Assembly (NCBI RefSeq): GCF_030161115.1
Contig: NZ_BSPQ01000004.1
Coordinates: 124,001 to 188,000, forward strand
Reading direction: 5' to 3'
Length of the DNA stretch: 64,000 nucleotides
DNA from: Psychromonas marina
GTDB taxonomy: Bacteria; Pseudomonadota; Gammaproteobacteria; Enterobacterales; Psychromonadaceae
The notes under the pieces were generated by a model. It was not told the origin of the DNA. It was given only the letters and a program-made list of their open reading frames with translations, and did not search any database. Shown one piece after another: positions 25,230 to 35,251 of this stretch (within the stretch, counting starts at the first letter, position 1; each line of letters opens with the position of its first letter). A program made the position numbers and the translations under genes.

Positions 25230-26243
25230 TTAGTTAAGTTCTGCTATTGCGCTTTGAATGGCAGGGCCAATCTGACGTTTACGTGAAGTGACCTCAGGTA
25301 ATGCTAACCACGTTGCTGCGTCTGTCTGTTTAAAAGCAAGCTTGATAACTTGTGAATCATTATCGTCAATCCATAATAGGTTAGCCTGCTGATTTTTAGT
25401 GTCGGTCACTGAGAAGAACAAGTGATCTAACTGTTGCTCTTTTTTATGCGCTTGCATCGCTTTGATAAATTCATCTTTACGCGTTAATAGTTGTTCGGCC
25501 ACTAACGTTTCAGCAACACCAATGCCTACATTTTTACCCGAATATTCAAATACCTTATAATCCATTGTTAAGATTTCAGCTGCATCAATCGCACTTAAAT
25601 CTGATTTAGCAATTAGCATCTGCTGACCAAAGTCATTGAGGTCACTAATACCTGCTTGTTTAGCTAATTTTTCAGCATAATCACGATCATATTGCGTTGT
25701 TGTTGGGGAATCAAAGATAACGGTATCCGATAAAATACCTGCCAGTGTTGTACAAGCAATCTGTTTCGGTAGGTCGATATTTAATGATTCTGCACGAGCA
25801 GCAAGGACGGTTGCTGTTGATCCCCACGGACGAATATCAAAGCTGGCTACTTGACTTAAATTTACTGGCATCCCGCCAATGGCATGATGATCAATAATCG
25901 CGACGATATCACTCTCATTGATTGTTGGGTGCAATTGCGTTTTTTGATTGAAATCTAACAACGCGACCTGTCTCTGTGAAAAGTCAGCTAAGACTTGTGG
26001 TGCAGTGGCATTACAATAATTGATAACAAACGTACTCTCTGGATTGATAGGACCAGGTACTACTGCTGTGCCACCGTAGATATGAGCAGCAATCATTGCT
26101 GATGTCATGGTATCGGTATCTGGGCTAATATGGCCGGTCCATACTAAATTACTCGTATCGTTTTGTTTTGGTTCAGTGAATTCAAAAGCGCTACAGGTTG
26201 CGCTAAATAGGGCTAAAGGCAGAAGTAGGTGACGTTTTTTCAT
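25230..26243 (-). CDS. ppaC: Family II (DHH) manganese-dependent inorganic pyrophosphatase with a signal peptide
   Basis: Hydrolyses pyrophosphate to phosphate. The 337-aa protein has the family II metal motifs HISPDTD (H38, D42, D44), LLDFN (D97), DHH (118-120) and, in the DHHA2 domain, the substrate-binding SRKRQIGP near the C-terminus. Residues 1-19 are hydrophobic with a basic start and a CSA cleavage site, a clear export signal that most cytoplasmic family II enzymes lack. LLDFN replaces the commoner DHN. Export to the periplasm is inferred. It stands alone, with no operon partner. Confidence 0.88.
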   Translation of the reverse strand: MKKRHLLLPLALFSATCSAFEFTEPKQNDTSNLVWTGHISPDTDTMTSAMIAAHIYGGTAVVPGPINPESTFVINYCNATAPQVLADFSQRQVALLDFNQKTQLHPTINESDIVAIIDHHAIGGMPVNLSQVASFDIRPWGSTATVLAARAESLNIDLPKQIACTTLAGILSDTVIFDSPTTTQYDRDYAEKLAKQAGISDLNDFGQQMLIAKSDLSAIDAAEILTMDYKVFEYSGKNVGIGVAETLVAEQLLTRKDEFIKAMQAHKKEQQLDHLFFSVTDTKNQQANLLWIDDNDSQVIKLAFKQTDAATWLALPEVTSRKRQIGPAIQSAIAELN

Positions 26244-26375
26244 GTTGTTCTCTGATCAATTAAGGTAGTTAATTTTTGCAGAGTAATGAGTTGAGATGAC
26301 AATTATGTGACAGATGAACAAGTGTGCTGTTTAGATGATTTATCTTTTTGTTTTCATTATTTGCTACGCTAAAGT

Positions 26376-26408
26376 TGGGTGGAGTAGCGCAATGCGCTTC
26401 TCTACCCA
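26376..26408 (-). terminator. Hairpin after the methyltransferase gene
   Basis: TGGGT...ACCCA with the inner stem AGCGC / GCGCT and a 3-base loop. It lies 6 bp past the methyltransferase stop; the T-tract is weak. Confidence 0.5.
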
Positions 26409-26414
26409 TTTAGA

Positions 26415-27608
26415 TTATGCGTTTAGAAGGGTTTCTAAACAGTGCTCTTGAATACCATAAAAGGTTTTAATGGCTTCAATTTGCGCCAGAAGGGCACTGT
26501 TATCACGTGGTTGTTTACGCTTCTGCGCTAGTATCATCTTGTTTTTACTAGTATGTTCTAGTGAAATAAATTCAAATACCTGTGTATCGTAACCGTGTGC
26601 TTCTAATAATAGTGCGCGTAAACCATCGGTGACCATCTCCGCTTCTTGCCCCATATGAATACCATGTTGTAGCAAGGGTGCTAGGGTCGTCGGGCTCTTC
26701 ATTTGTGGGCGAATTTGTTTATGGCAACAAGGGGAGCACATGATGATTTCTGCACCAGTACGAATACCCATGTGGATTGCATAATCCGTCGCGATATCGC
26801 AGGCATGTAATGCAATCATGATATTAATGCCCTGTGCTTTAAAGTGTTGCACATCACCTTGCTCAAACTTGATACCCTGTAATGCTAATTTCTGAGCGGT
26901 GTTATTGCATAAATCCACGAGGTTTTGACGCAACTCCACCCCGGTCACTGCGGTTTCAACATTTAATTTATCAACAAAATAATCGTGCACTGCAAATGTT
27001 AGATATGCCTTACCTGAGCCAAAATCAGCGATATGTACTTTACTGCTTTTTGCTAGGCCAGTGTTATCAATAGCACGTGATAATACTTCGATGAACTTAT
27101 TAATCTGCTTCCATTTGCGTGACATCGCAGGGATAACATTGCTTTTATTATCGGTGACACCCAATTCACGTAAATAAGGGCGATCCTGTTCAACAAAACG
27201 ATTTTTACTGCGATCATGTGAACCTGCTTCGGCATTTTTTACCGCCTGCTTATTTTTGTTCGGGTATTTCTTCACGAGCATTTTGCCTTTTTTACTCACG
27301 CTTAATTGCACTTCCCAATCGTTAGTTAATAGGTGTGTATTGAAAAACTGCTCACCTACTTCTGCTTTAAAAAATGCAATCGCTTCAGGTAGTGTCAAAT
27401 TTTTAGTGATGTGGTTGGTCTTGTATTCGTATAAAAATGACAGCAGCGGCTGTTCCTTTAATAATACTGGGCGAATAGTAATGCGCTTTAATTCAGCGTC
27501 AGTCCCCTTATACTTCGAAAGTACCACGCGTTGTAACTGTTCGTTATTAAAGGCATTCTCAAAGGTTTGTGAAAACAGGTCAAATTCAGCGGGTTTAGTG
27601 ATTGGCAT
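26415..27608 (-). CDS. Class I SAM-dependent methyltransferase of unknown target
   Basis: A 397-aa soluble protein. The methyltransferase core begins near residue 190 with ADFGSGKAYLTFAVHDYF (the glycine-rich SAM loop), then VTGVELRQNLVDLCN, IMIALHACDIATDYAI and the distinctive CSPCCHKQIRP. This matches the Methyltransf_32 (METTL25-like) group. The first 180 residues are an extra charged domain ending in a lysine-rich linker that could contact nucleic acid. The substrate, perhaps an RNA, is not known. It is transcribed alone. Confidence 0.8.
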   Translation of the reverse strand: MPITKPAEFDLFSQTFENAFNNEQLQRVVLSKYKGTDAELKRITIRPVLLKEQPLLSFLYEYKTNHITKNLTLPEAIAFFKAEVGEQFFNTHLLTNDWEVQLSVSKKGKMLVKKYPNKNKQAVKNAEAGSHDRSKNRFVEQDRPYLRELGVTDNKSNVIPAMSRKWKQINKFIEVLSRAIDNTGLAKSSKVHIADFGSGKAYLTFAVHDYFVDKLNVETAVTGVELRQNLVDLCNNTAQKLALQGIKFEQGDVQHFKAQGINIMIALHACDIATDYAIHMGIRTGAEIIMCSPCCHKQIRPQMKSPTTLAPLLQHGIHMGQEAEMVTDGLRALLLEAHGYDTQVFEFISLEHTSKNKMILAQKRKQPRDNSALLAQIEAIKTFYGIQEHCLETLLNA

Positions 27609-27817
27609 AGCACTCTCTTTTTCAGGGGTTAAAGCTCATATTTAGCGCTCTATTCTACAGCTTTCTGTTTGGCAAATCTTTAATCTTATCCCTATGCGGC
27701 ATTGTGTTCTCTTCGATCAAATCTGTGAGGTGGATAAAATTTAAACTGAACATATCAATAGTGGCTAGCAAGCAAGAAAATTAAATCTCCTATACTTATA
27801 AAAAATAGGAGGTTTTT

Positions 27818-29989
27818 ATGGTTGAAGAGGAGACGTTATCGAAAGCAAGTCGTTCTTTTCGCTTTGCTGGCGTTATTGTTAGTGCGATTAAAAAACTTAG
27901 TCGTTCAGCGGTTTCCGTTGAAGGAGAGGAGAAACTGCGTGCTAACCCTACGCTATTTGTTGTAAATCATTTTACTCGTTTCGAAACAGGACTGCTGCTG
28001 CATATCCTCTACAAACATAATGGGCAGATGGCCCACTCACTTGCAGATAGCGGCCTCTTTAAGGGGAAGTTTGGGCAGTATTTAGAGTCGGTGGGTGCCC
28101 ACCCTATTGATATGCCAGGAAGAGATGAAAAGATGATCTCTGAGTTGATGAAAGGCTCCCATAACTGGGTTATTTTTCCTGAAGGCTCAATGATTAAGAA
28201 TAAAAAAGTGATGCACGACGGGCGGTTGCAGCTTCATTTAGAAGATAAGATCAGTGCGCCGCATACAGGTGCCTCAGTATTAGCGTTAAAAACCTTTTTG
28301 ATGAAAGAGCAGTATAAGCGTGCCATCGCTGATAATGATGAGCAGTTGATTAACTATTATCAAGATACTTATGCGCTACGTGGTCCTGGTGATCTCGCTG
28401 TATTAGACCTTTGTATCGTGCCGGTTAATATAACCTATTACCCACTCCGACCGGGCAAAAACCTATTATCAACAGGGGTGCAGTTATTGGTTAAAGATTT
28501 GGCGCCAAAATTAGAGGAAGAATTATTGGTTGAAGGGAAGATTTTGTTGCAGGAGAGTGATATCTCAATCTCCTTTGGCCATCCCATCGATGTACGTAGT
28601 TTTAGCAAACCCTATCGACGCCTGTTTTCCCTCATCAAACCTTTTATCTCACCAGCAACAAAAATGAACTGGATGATGAAATTGATGCGCCATCGTTTAA
28701 CAAACAAGTTTATGGGGCGTGTTTATACACGCCTTTCTATCAACATGGATCATATCGTTGCAACTGCATTGCGTTATATTCCCGCGCAGGGAGTAACCGA
28801 GGTAGATTTCAAAAAAATTATCTACCTCGCCTGCTTAAAAATTAAAAAACAGAATCATCGCAGGGTACATCGCAGTATTCGAGATGGCATTATTAACTTG
28901 GTTGCCGATGAGGAGTATGGGCCTTATAACAGTATTATGAAGCTAGCTATTGATGAGTCTGTTGTGGTGTTAGAGAGTGGGAGGTTATTAGTAGACCATG
29001 AAAGTATTCAAGTCCCACAGCCTTTTCATCGAATGCGCCTTGATAATACCACTAGTGTATTAGCCAACGAATTTGAGGTGATGAAGTGGGCAGTGAAAAT
29101 TATTAAAAAACTTGCTAAAGCCTCACCCGAAAAATTATCACTTCAAGTTGCAGAAGCGGTCATTGAGCGTGATGTTGCTCTTTATGAAGATGAGAGAATG
29201 CGCTCCTATGTAGAAAATGAAAGTAAAAGCCGTGAAGTAGGTAAGCCGGTGTTTATGGCTGGTGAAAAAGAGAAAGTAGGGATTGTATTAGTGCACGGTT
29301 TTCTTGCCTCACCAGGTGAACTGTTGCAACTGGCAAAACACCTTAACCAACAAGGTTACGGCGTTTATATTGTGCGCTTAACGGGTCATGGCACGCATGC
29401 TACGGAATTAAAAACAGTCACTTTAAAATGTTGGCAGGAGTCAGTGAAACGTGGCTATGCAGTACTTTCACATTATCATTCCAAAGTTGTATTAGCAGGA
29501 TTTTCAGCAGGGGCATTATTAGCCTTGATACAGGGGGCGTTAGGCTTGCCAAAGGTGAATGCTATTATTGCGATTAATCCCGCGTTAACCTTGTGTCAAA
29601 AATCTGCGAAATTATCACCGATGCTAGAGCGCTGGAATCGTCTCCTAAAAGGATTATCTGTAGAAGCGGGCTCTTTACCTTATATAGAAAATGAAGCGCA
29701 ATTTCCTGATACTAATTATGATAAAATTTATGTGGCTGGACTAGCGCGTTTACTTGAATTACAAGAGTGTTGTCGTGAACGGCTCGCATTAATTGAAGTG
29801 CCACTATTAGTTATTCAAGCTGAAGATGATCCCGTTGTCGAACCCTCATCTGCAAAGGAAGTCGTAGATAAGGCATCATCGCTTTGTAAGTCACTTGAAT
29901 ATTTACAGTTACAACACCATGTTATCGTAAGGGATGAGGGCAGTATAGAAACATTCCAATTAATAGACCCTTTTATAGCGTCACTGTGA
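27818..29989 (+). CDS. Acyltransferase-alpha/beta hydrolase fusion protein
   Basis: A 723-aa two-domain protein with a perfect AGGAGGT ribosome site. Residues about 30-290 are a glycerolipid acyltransferase (PlsC type): the acceptor-site H51-F-T-R-F-E56 is an HX4E variant of the usual HX4D, and PEGS at 121-124 is the glycerol-phosphate loop. Residues about 300-480 are an uncharacterised helical linker. Residues 485-723 are a monoacylglycerol-lipase-like hydrolase with LVHGF, the nucleophile elbow G-F-S563-A-G, an acidic EDDP and a late HH. One chain could both add and remove acyl groups. A thioredoxin-like gene follows 29 bp later. Confidence 0.8.
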   Translation: MVEEETLSKASRSFRFAGVIVSAIKKLSRSAVSVEGEEKLRANPTLFVVNHFTRFETGLLLHILYKHNGQMAHSLADSGLFKGKFGQYLESVGAHPIDMPGRDEKMISELMKGSHNWVIFPEGSMIKNKKVMHDGRLQLHLEDKISAPHTGASVLALKTFLMKEQYKRAIADNDEQLINYYQDTYALRGPGDLAVLDLCIVPVNITYYPLRPGKNLLSTGVQLLVKDLAPKLEEELLVEGKILLQESDISISFGHPIDVRSFSKPYRRLFSLIKPFISPATKMNWMMKLMRHRLTNKFMGRVYTRLSINMDHIVATALRYIPAQGVTEVDFKKIIYLACLKIKKQNHRRVHRSIRDGIINLVADEEYGPYNSIMKLAIDESVVVLESGRLLVDHESIQVPQPFHRMRLDNTTSVLANEFEVMKWAVKIIKKLAKASPEKLSLQVAEAVIERDVALYEDERMRSYVENESKSREVGKPVFMAGEKEKVGIVLVHGFLASPGELLQLAKHLNQQGYGVYIVRLTGHGTHATELKTVTLKCWQESVKRGYAVLSHYHSKVVLAGFSAGALLALIQGALGLPKVNAIIAINPALTLCQKSAKLSPMLERWNRLLKGLSVEAGSLPYIENEAQFPDTNYDKIYVAGLARLLELQECCRERLALIEVPLLVIQAEDDPVVEPSSAKEVVDKASSLCKSLEYLQLQHHVIVRDEGSIETFQLIDPFIASL

Positions 29990-30018
29990 CGCTAACAATA
30001 AATCGATGAGAATAGAAA

Positions 30019-30375
30019 ATGATTGAAATTAAAACACTAGCGCAGATAAAAACTATTATCGCTAATGGCGAAACCTGTGTCATCAACCTTACTGCAAACT
30101 GGTGTTCAGATTGTACCGACCAAGCTGAGAACCTAAACGTATTTAGCGAAGTATTAGCAAAGCAAAAAACGCCTTGTTATACCATTGCAGTACAAGATGA
30201 GAAGAATATTTACCTATCGGCTGAACACCAAGTGTTTACTGAATTATTTGGTGGTCATGGTTTCCCGAGAACAGTATTGATGGTTAACGGTAAAAATGTG
30301 GATGCTGATAATGTAGAGATTATCTCTTCCATTCAACTAAATGAACTTGCGCAAAAATTTATAGCACAGCTTTAA
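30019..30375 (+). CDS. Thioredoxin-like protein with a CSDC active site
   Basis: A 118-aa thioredoxin-fold protein without a signal peptide. The active site is W-C-S-D-C in NLTANWCSDCTDQAE, differing from the usual CGPC, and the cis-proline loop reads GHGFPRTVLMVNG. The change next to the buried Cys probably shifts its redox potential, so it may not be a general thioredoxin. It lies close behind the acyltransferase-hydrolase gene and may be cotranscribed with it. Confidence 0.8.
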   Translation: MIEIKTLAQIKTIIANGETCVINLTANWCSDCTDQAENLNVFSEVLAKQKTPCYTIAVQDEKNIYLSAEHQVFTELFGGHGFPRTVLMVNGKNVDADNVEIISSIQLNELAQKFIAQL

Positions 30376-30726
30376 ATAGTTATCTTTACAGTTTATTGGC
30401 TATTATATGCCGCGCAAGTAGACATAGTGATCGTATCTTTAAGGCAAGTGTCTATGTTGGCTGTGGAAGAGAATATTATGGACATGCCTAGTATTAATGA
30501 TGCCAATATAGTTGATAATGGATAAGTTGATTTTTTCATTGCTATCCCTCGCTCTCGATTTTCTTTAAGTATAGGGGCTAGTTATTACATTAATGTGAAA
30601 GGTTATGTCAGATAAGTGTGAGTCTAAATAAGTTTAACATTAAGCATGTGGTTAATGTTTTATGTGGGTAGGTTTGTTATATCCCTGAAAGTTGTTAAAT
30701 TACATATCAGGGATATTTTTGAGTTT
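30376..30726. other. Intergenic region between the thioredoxin-like gene and rsuA
   Basis: About 350 bases. A possible 23-codon frame (30454-30525) lacks a clear ribosome site and resembles nothing I know, so I do not call it. A plus-strand terminator lies at 30679-30720, some 300 bases past the last plus-strand gene, which may mean a long 3' UTR or an unannotated small RNA. Confidence 0.45.
30679..30720 (+). terminator. Plus-strand terminator
   Basis: A perfect 10-bp stem, ATATCCCTGA at 30679-30688 and TCAGGGATAT at 30707-30716, followed by TTTTGAGTTTTT. It also sits just past the rsuA stop on the other strand. Confidence 0.7.
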
Positions 30727-31419
30727 TTAACCGATACTTTTCACTTCAGCTTCGGTTAGATAACGCCATTCACCAGTCTCTAAACTCACATCCAGTTTAA
30801 TATCACCAATCTGTTCACGGTGAAGCTCAATCACTAGGTTCCCGACAGCAGCAAACATACGCTTAACTTGATGGTATTTACCTTCGCTAATTGTAAGTAA
30901 AACTTCGGTTTCAGAAATGATTTCAACTTCAGCTGGTAAGCAAGGTTGTGGCTCGCTATTCAACTGCACACCCTCTTTTAATTGTGCAATCGCTTCTTCA
31001 GTGATTGCCGCATCTAAGCCTACACGATATTGTTTTTTACATTTATTACGTGGGCTTGTCACTTTGTGTGACCATTTTCCATCATCGGTTACTAATGCTA
31101 AACCGGTCGTGTCTGCATCTAAGCGGCCAGCTATGAATAACTGTTCTTTTTTCTCTACATCAATCAAGTTAAATAGACTTGGTAACTGTTCATCAACGTT
31201 AGAGCAGATGTAGTCTTGTGGTTTGTTGATCATGATGTAACGTAGACCACGCACCGAGATAAGGTTATCGTCAAAATAGATAACTTCATCTTCAGAGGCT
31301 TTATAGGCACAACTGCGCACTACTTTATCACCACTTTTTACTCGTCCTTGGCTAATTACTTTTTTAGCTTGGCTACGTGTTAATGGGGTTGATTCACATA
31401 TATATTTATCTAAACGCAT
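30727..31419 (-). CDS. rsuA: 16S rRNA pseudouridine-516 synthase
   Basis: Converts U516 of 16S rRNA to pseudouridine. The 230-aa product aligns by eye along its whole length with E. coli RsuA (231 aa). Residues 1-58 are an S4 RNA-binding domain, the catalytic Asp is D101 in AGRLDADTTGL, and the family block EGKYHQVKRMFAAVGN is present. It follows tmcA on the same strand with a single base between them, so they form one operon of RNA-modification genes. Confidence 0.95.
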   Translation of the reverse strand: MRLDKYICESTPLTRSQAKKVISQGRVKSGDKVVRSCAYKASEDEVIYFDDNLISVRGLRYIMINKPQDYICSNVDEQLPSLFNLIDVEKKEQLFIAGRLDADTTGLALVTDDGKWSHKVTSPRNKCKKQYRVGLDAAITEEAIAQLKEGVQLNSEPQPCLPAEVEIISETEVLLTISEGKYHQVKRMFAAVGNLVIELHREQIGDIKLDVSLETGEWRYLTEAEVKSIG

Positions 31420-31420
31420 T

Positions 31421-33370
31421 TTATTCTTCTATTTGATTAGTTGATGTTAATAGTTGCTTGATGCTGATTCTTAATGTTTGTTGGGCTTGTTTTTTACCCG
31501 TGTATTCGCCATTTTGGCAAACCTCAGCCCAGCTCCTGTTTTGCAGGATTTTTTGTATTGTAAGCCTTTGCTGACTTTTAGCTAGTAACGAGAGGTCGCT
31601 ATTTATAATAAGGTTGATTAAGTGAAACTCGGCAAACTCATAGAGTAGGTGGCCTGAGCAGTAACTTGTGAGCAATGGATGTTGATAGCTTGTTTTGCTA
31701 AGTTCACTTATTAATGAAAAAACCAATTCGGAATCAATCTGTTGTAGATGACGGCTTAATTGCACCAGTAATTGATCGTGGAATTGTTGTTTTAATAATA
31801 GGTGTAAAGCTTTGCCTTTATCAGAGAGAGGCAGGTTAACAATAAAAGAGTGCACGCCACTGCTTTTATCTTTACTGCTACCAATACGTAAAGTTTGGAA
31901 TTGTTTAGCTTGCCAAAATTTTAATAGTTCTGCGCTTGCACCAAAGGAGGCGCAAAGATGATCAAACTGTTGTGAGCCTGCCCAATAGGTTAGTTTGTCG
32001 ATAAAATGTTTACCTAACCCTTGTTGTTGAATTGCTGGGTGAATAGCAATACGTTGAATACGTGCATATTTATGTGTTGCAGCTTGTGGCTGCGCACAAT
32101 GAAAAGTAAAGGATTGTGCAACTAGATGACCATTAATACGACGTTTACCTTGGTAAATCTGCTCTGCTAACTGTTGTTCTATCTCTCCCTCTGCACAGAC
32201 TAATGCCACTGCTAATATGCGTTTATGCTGAGTTAATACAAGCGTGGAAAGGGTTGCGTCGTTGAGCAGCTTTTCTAAATCAGAGGGTTTAGTTTGATAA
32301 TGGGCAATCACTAACAATGAAAATATCTCTGTAAGTAAGCTGTGGTTTGCGAGAAGCTGCTGCGTTGTAATAAGTTCAAATTTCGTATCATGCAGTTTGT
32401 CGTAGACAGGACTATCAGTCTGAGTCTCGGTTAAACAGAGGTTTTGCAGAGTAAATTGTTCAACGGGATCGTTTCTGTCCCAACGAATAGGTTGGTCGAG
32501 ATGCATGGCTCGTGACTGTGGCGCTATCTCTTTAAGGCGTTTTTGGAAACGCAATGCAAAACCGCGTCCTGAACCTTCATAACCGTGTAGTGTTGTTGCA
32601 AATACAATGCGCGAGTAATGTATAGTTAGCGCTTCTAATAGTGGTACAGGAAGCGCTGCCGCTTCATCAACCATCAAGAGGTCACAACTTGGTTTCTCAT
32701 CTAATAATAGATCTGGCGCGATGAACTCAATGTGAACTGAAATACCTGCGTGCTTAAAAAGAGTATTGGTTGCCGCTTTGCTTGGTGCACACACTAGGAT
32801 TTTTTGAATACCTGATTCAATGAGTTGTTTCGCTGCTATCCCTAACGCGGCTGATTTTCCTCTACCGCGGTTGGCGGTCAATACTAATGGACGACGGCGA
32901 TGCCCCGTTACTGTTTTGGTGATTGCCTCGATTGCAGTCTTTTGTTGATCAAGTTGCAAACGAGGGGCGCAGCTATTAGTTAATAATGGAATAGGCGTGT
33001 TGCTACCCTCGCTGATAGTTAAAAAGTCAGCTTTGATGAGTTGTTTATATATATAGGTATAAAAGTGATCTTTGTTACTGATCTCTGAGGGACTGATTAA
33101 AATCAATGTACCGCCACCACGTAAGGTCCCTTCACTAGCTGCGAAGAGGTTAGGGTCAAACTGTTGATGTGCGTTAATAATTAATAGTGAGGTTTCCTGT
33201 CCTAAAATCTGCTTGTATAAGGTAGAGAAGATCTTCTCGGGTGCATCACCAAGCCAAAAGTAGGGTAGGGCAGTGTTTGCAATGTACTGTTCACATTGTT
33301 GGTAACACCAATCTAGTGAGCCCTGGAGCCTTATTAACTGGCGATGATTGCTATGGGTATTGATCTTCAC
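31421..33370 (-). CDS. tmcA: tRNA(Met) cytidine acetyltransferase
   Basis: Makes N4-acetylcytidine at the wobble base of elongator tRNA(Met) using acetyl-CoA and ATP. At 649 aa it is close to the E. coli enzyme. Order: N-terminal DUF1726-type domain, RNA-helicase-like module with Walker A TANRGRGKSAALG near 164-176 and Walker B LLMVDEAAALP, then a GNAT acetyltransferase (RIQRIAIHPAIQQQGLGKHFID) and a tRNA-binding tail. The start is GTG at 33370 with AGGAT upstream. It diverges from the S10 operon and leads directly into rsuA. Confidence 0.94.
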   Translation of the reverse strand: MKINTHSNHRQLIRLQGSLDWCYQQCEQYIANTALPYFWLGDAPEKIFSTLYKQILGQETSLLIINAHQQFDPNLFAASEGTLRGGGTLILISPSEISNKDHFYTYIYKQLIKADFLTISEGSNTPIPLLTNSCAPRLQLDQQKTAIEAITKTVTGHRRRPLVLTANRGRGKSAALGIAAKQLIESGIQKILVCAPSKAATNTLFKHAGISVHIEFIAPDLLLDEKPSCDLLMVDEAAALPVPLLEALTIHYSRIVFATTLHGYEGSGRGFALRFQKRLKEIAPQSRAMHLDQPIRWDRNDPVEQFTLQNLCLTETQTDSPVYDKLHDTKFELITTQQLLANHSLLTEIFSLLVIAHYQTKPSDLEKLLNDATLSTLVLTQHKRILAVALVCAEGEIEQQLAEQIYQGKRRINGHLVAQSFTFHCAQPQAATHKYARIQRIAIHPAIQQQGLGKHFIDKLTYWAGSQQFDHLCASFGASAELLKFWQAKQFQTLRIGSSKDKSSGVHSFIVNLPLSDKGKALHLLLKQQFHDQLLVQLSRHLQQIDSELVFSLISELSKTSYQHPLLTSYCSGHLLYEFAEFHLINLIINSDLSLLAKSQQRLTIQKILQNRSWAEVCQNGEYTGKKQAQQTLRISIKQLLTSTNQIEE

Positions 33371-33453
33371 GGTTGATCCTATTTACATTTTGAGAGGATG
33401 AGTTTAACAGAAGATCTTTCTGTTTGCTTTTTAAACAAACTATCAAGAAAAGC

Positions 33454-33487
33454 TTGCTATGCATCACGGTTCCTGTATGATGCACCA

Positions 33488-33488
<1 letters not shown>
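33454..33488 (+). promoter_or_regulatory. S10 operon promoter
   Basis: A -35 box TTGCTA at 33454-33459 and a -10 box TATGAT at 33476-33481, 16 bp apart, predict a start near 33488. That gives a leader of about 178 bases, very near the 172 of E. coli. Confidence 0.65.
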
Positions 33489-33977
<489 letters not shown>

Positions 33978-33992
33978 AAAGGAGTTATTGCA

Positions 33993-34631
33993 ATGACAAT
34001 CGGTCTAGTAGGTCGTAAAATTGGTATGACTCGTGTCTTCACTGAAGACGGTGTTTCTATCCCAGTTACAGTTCTTGAATGTACACCAAACCGAGTTACT
34101 CAAGTTAAAACACTTGAAACTGATGGCTACCAAGCTATTCAAGTAACAGCTGGCGCAAAAAAAGCTAGCCGTGTAACTAAGCCAGAAGCTGGACACTTTG
34201 CGAAAGCAGGCGTTGAAGCGGGTCGTGGTCTATGGGAATTTCGTCTCGATGAGAACGAAGGTACTGATATCGTAGTTGGCGCTGAGCTAAGTGTAGAGCT
34301 TTTCAATGATATTACGAAAGTAGATGTAACAGGTCAGTCTAAAGGTAAAGGTTTCCAAGGCGGTATTAAGCGTTGGAACTTCTCTATGCAAGACGCAACT
34401 CACGGTAACTCACTATCACATCGTTCAAATGGTTCGATTGGTATGTGTCAAACTCCGGGTCGTGTTTTCAAAGGCAAAAAAATGTCTGGCCACATGGGTG
34501 ATGAGCGTGTAACGACTCAGAATCTTGATGTTGTTCGCATTGACGTTGAACGCAACTTACTGCTTATTAAAGGTGCAGTACCTGGTGCGAAAAACGGCGA
34601 CGTGTTCATTAAACCTGCTGTTAAAGCATAA
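33993..34631 (+). CDS. rplC: 50S ribosomal protein L3
   Basis: A 212-aa primary 23S rRNA-binding protein that nucleates 50S assembly. The start [16 protein letters not shown] is typical. The glutamine that PrmB methylates in E. coli is kept in [19 protein letters not shown] strong AAAGGAG ribosome site lies before the ATG, 15 bp after rpsJ. Confidence 0.97.
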   Translation: MTIGLVGRKIGMTRVFTEDGVSIPVTVLECTPNRVTQVKTLETDGYQAIQVTAGAKKASRVTKPEAGHFAKAGVEAGRGLWEFRLDENEGTDIVVGAELSVELFNDITKVDVTGQSKGKGFQGGIKRWNFSMQDATHGNSLSHRSNGSIGMCQTPGRVFKGKKMSGHMGDERVTTQNLDVVRIDVERNLLLIKGAVPGAKNGDVFIKPAVKA

Positions 34632-34645
34632 CCAAGGAATTAGTA

Positions 34646-35251
34646 ATGGAATTGGTATTGAAAGATGCACAAAGTGCACTTGAAGTTTCTGACGCTACCT
34701 TTGGACGCGAATTCAACGAGGCCCTAGTACATCAGGTAGTCGTTGCGTATGCAGCTGGTGCTCGTCAAGGAACTCGTGCTCAAAAAAACCGTTCTGATGT
34801 AAGCGGTGGCGGTAAAAAGCCATGGCGTCAGAAAGGTACGGGCCGAGCTCGTGCTGGTACAATCCGTAGCCCTATTTGGGTTGGTGGTGGTGTTACTTTT
34901 GCTGCGCGTCCTCAGGACCACAGCCAAAAAGTAAACAAAAAAATGTACCGTGGCGCAGTGAGAAGCATTCTGTCTGAACTTGTTCGTCAGGATCGTCTAA
35001 TCGTTGTAGAGAACTTTAGTGTTTCAGCTCCTAAAACTCAGGAATTGAAAGCTAAGTTAAAAGAAATGGAGCTGAAAGACGTTCTAATCATTACTGAAGA
35101 ATTAGATGAAAATCTATTCTTAGCAGCACGTAACCTATACAAAGTAGACGTTCGTGATGTGCAAGGTATTGATCCGGTAAGTCTTATTGCTTTTGATAAA
35201 GTAGTGGTAACTGCAGCTGCAGTTAAAAAGATTGAGGAGAGCTTAGCATGA
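34646..35251 (+). CDS. rplD: 50S ribosomal protein L4 (operon autoregulator)
   Basis: A 201-aa protein of the 50S exit tunnel and, in enterics, the repressor of its own S10 operon through the leader RNA. The long tunnel loop [30 protein letters not shown] is intact. Its end overlaps the rplW start by 4 bases (ATGA), indicating translational coupling. Confidence 0.97.
   Translation: MELVLKDAQSALEVSDATFGREFNEALVHQVVVAYAAGARQGTRAQKNRSDVSGGGKKPWRQKGTGRARAGTIRSPIWVGGGVTFAARPQDHSQKVNKKMYRGAVRSILSELVRQDRLIVVENFSVSAPKTQELKAKLKEMELKDVLIITEELDENLFLAARNLYKVDVRDVQGIDPVSLIAFDKVVVTAAAVKKIEESLA

Noticed and set aside
30454-30525. 23-codon open frame MLAVEENIMDMPS...
   Set aside because: Weak ribosome site, no recognisable product and no support beyond being open.
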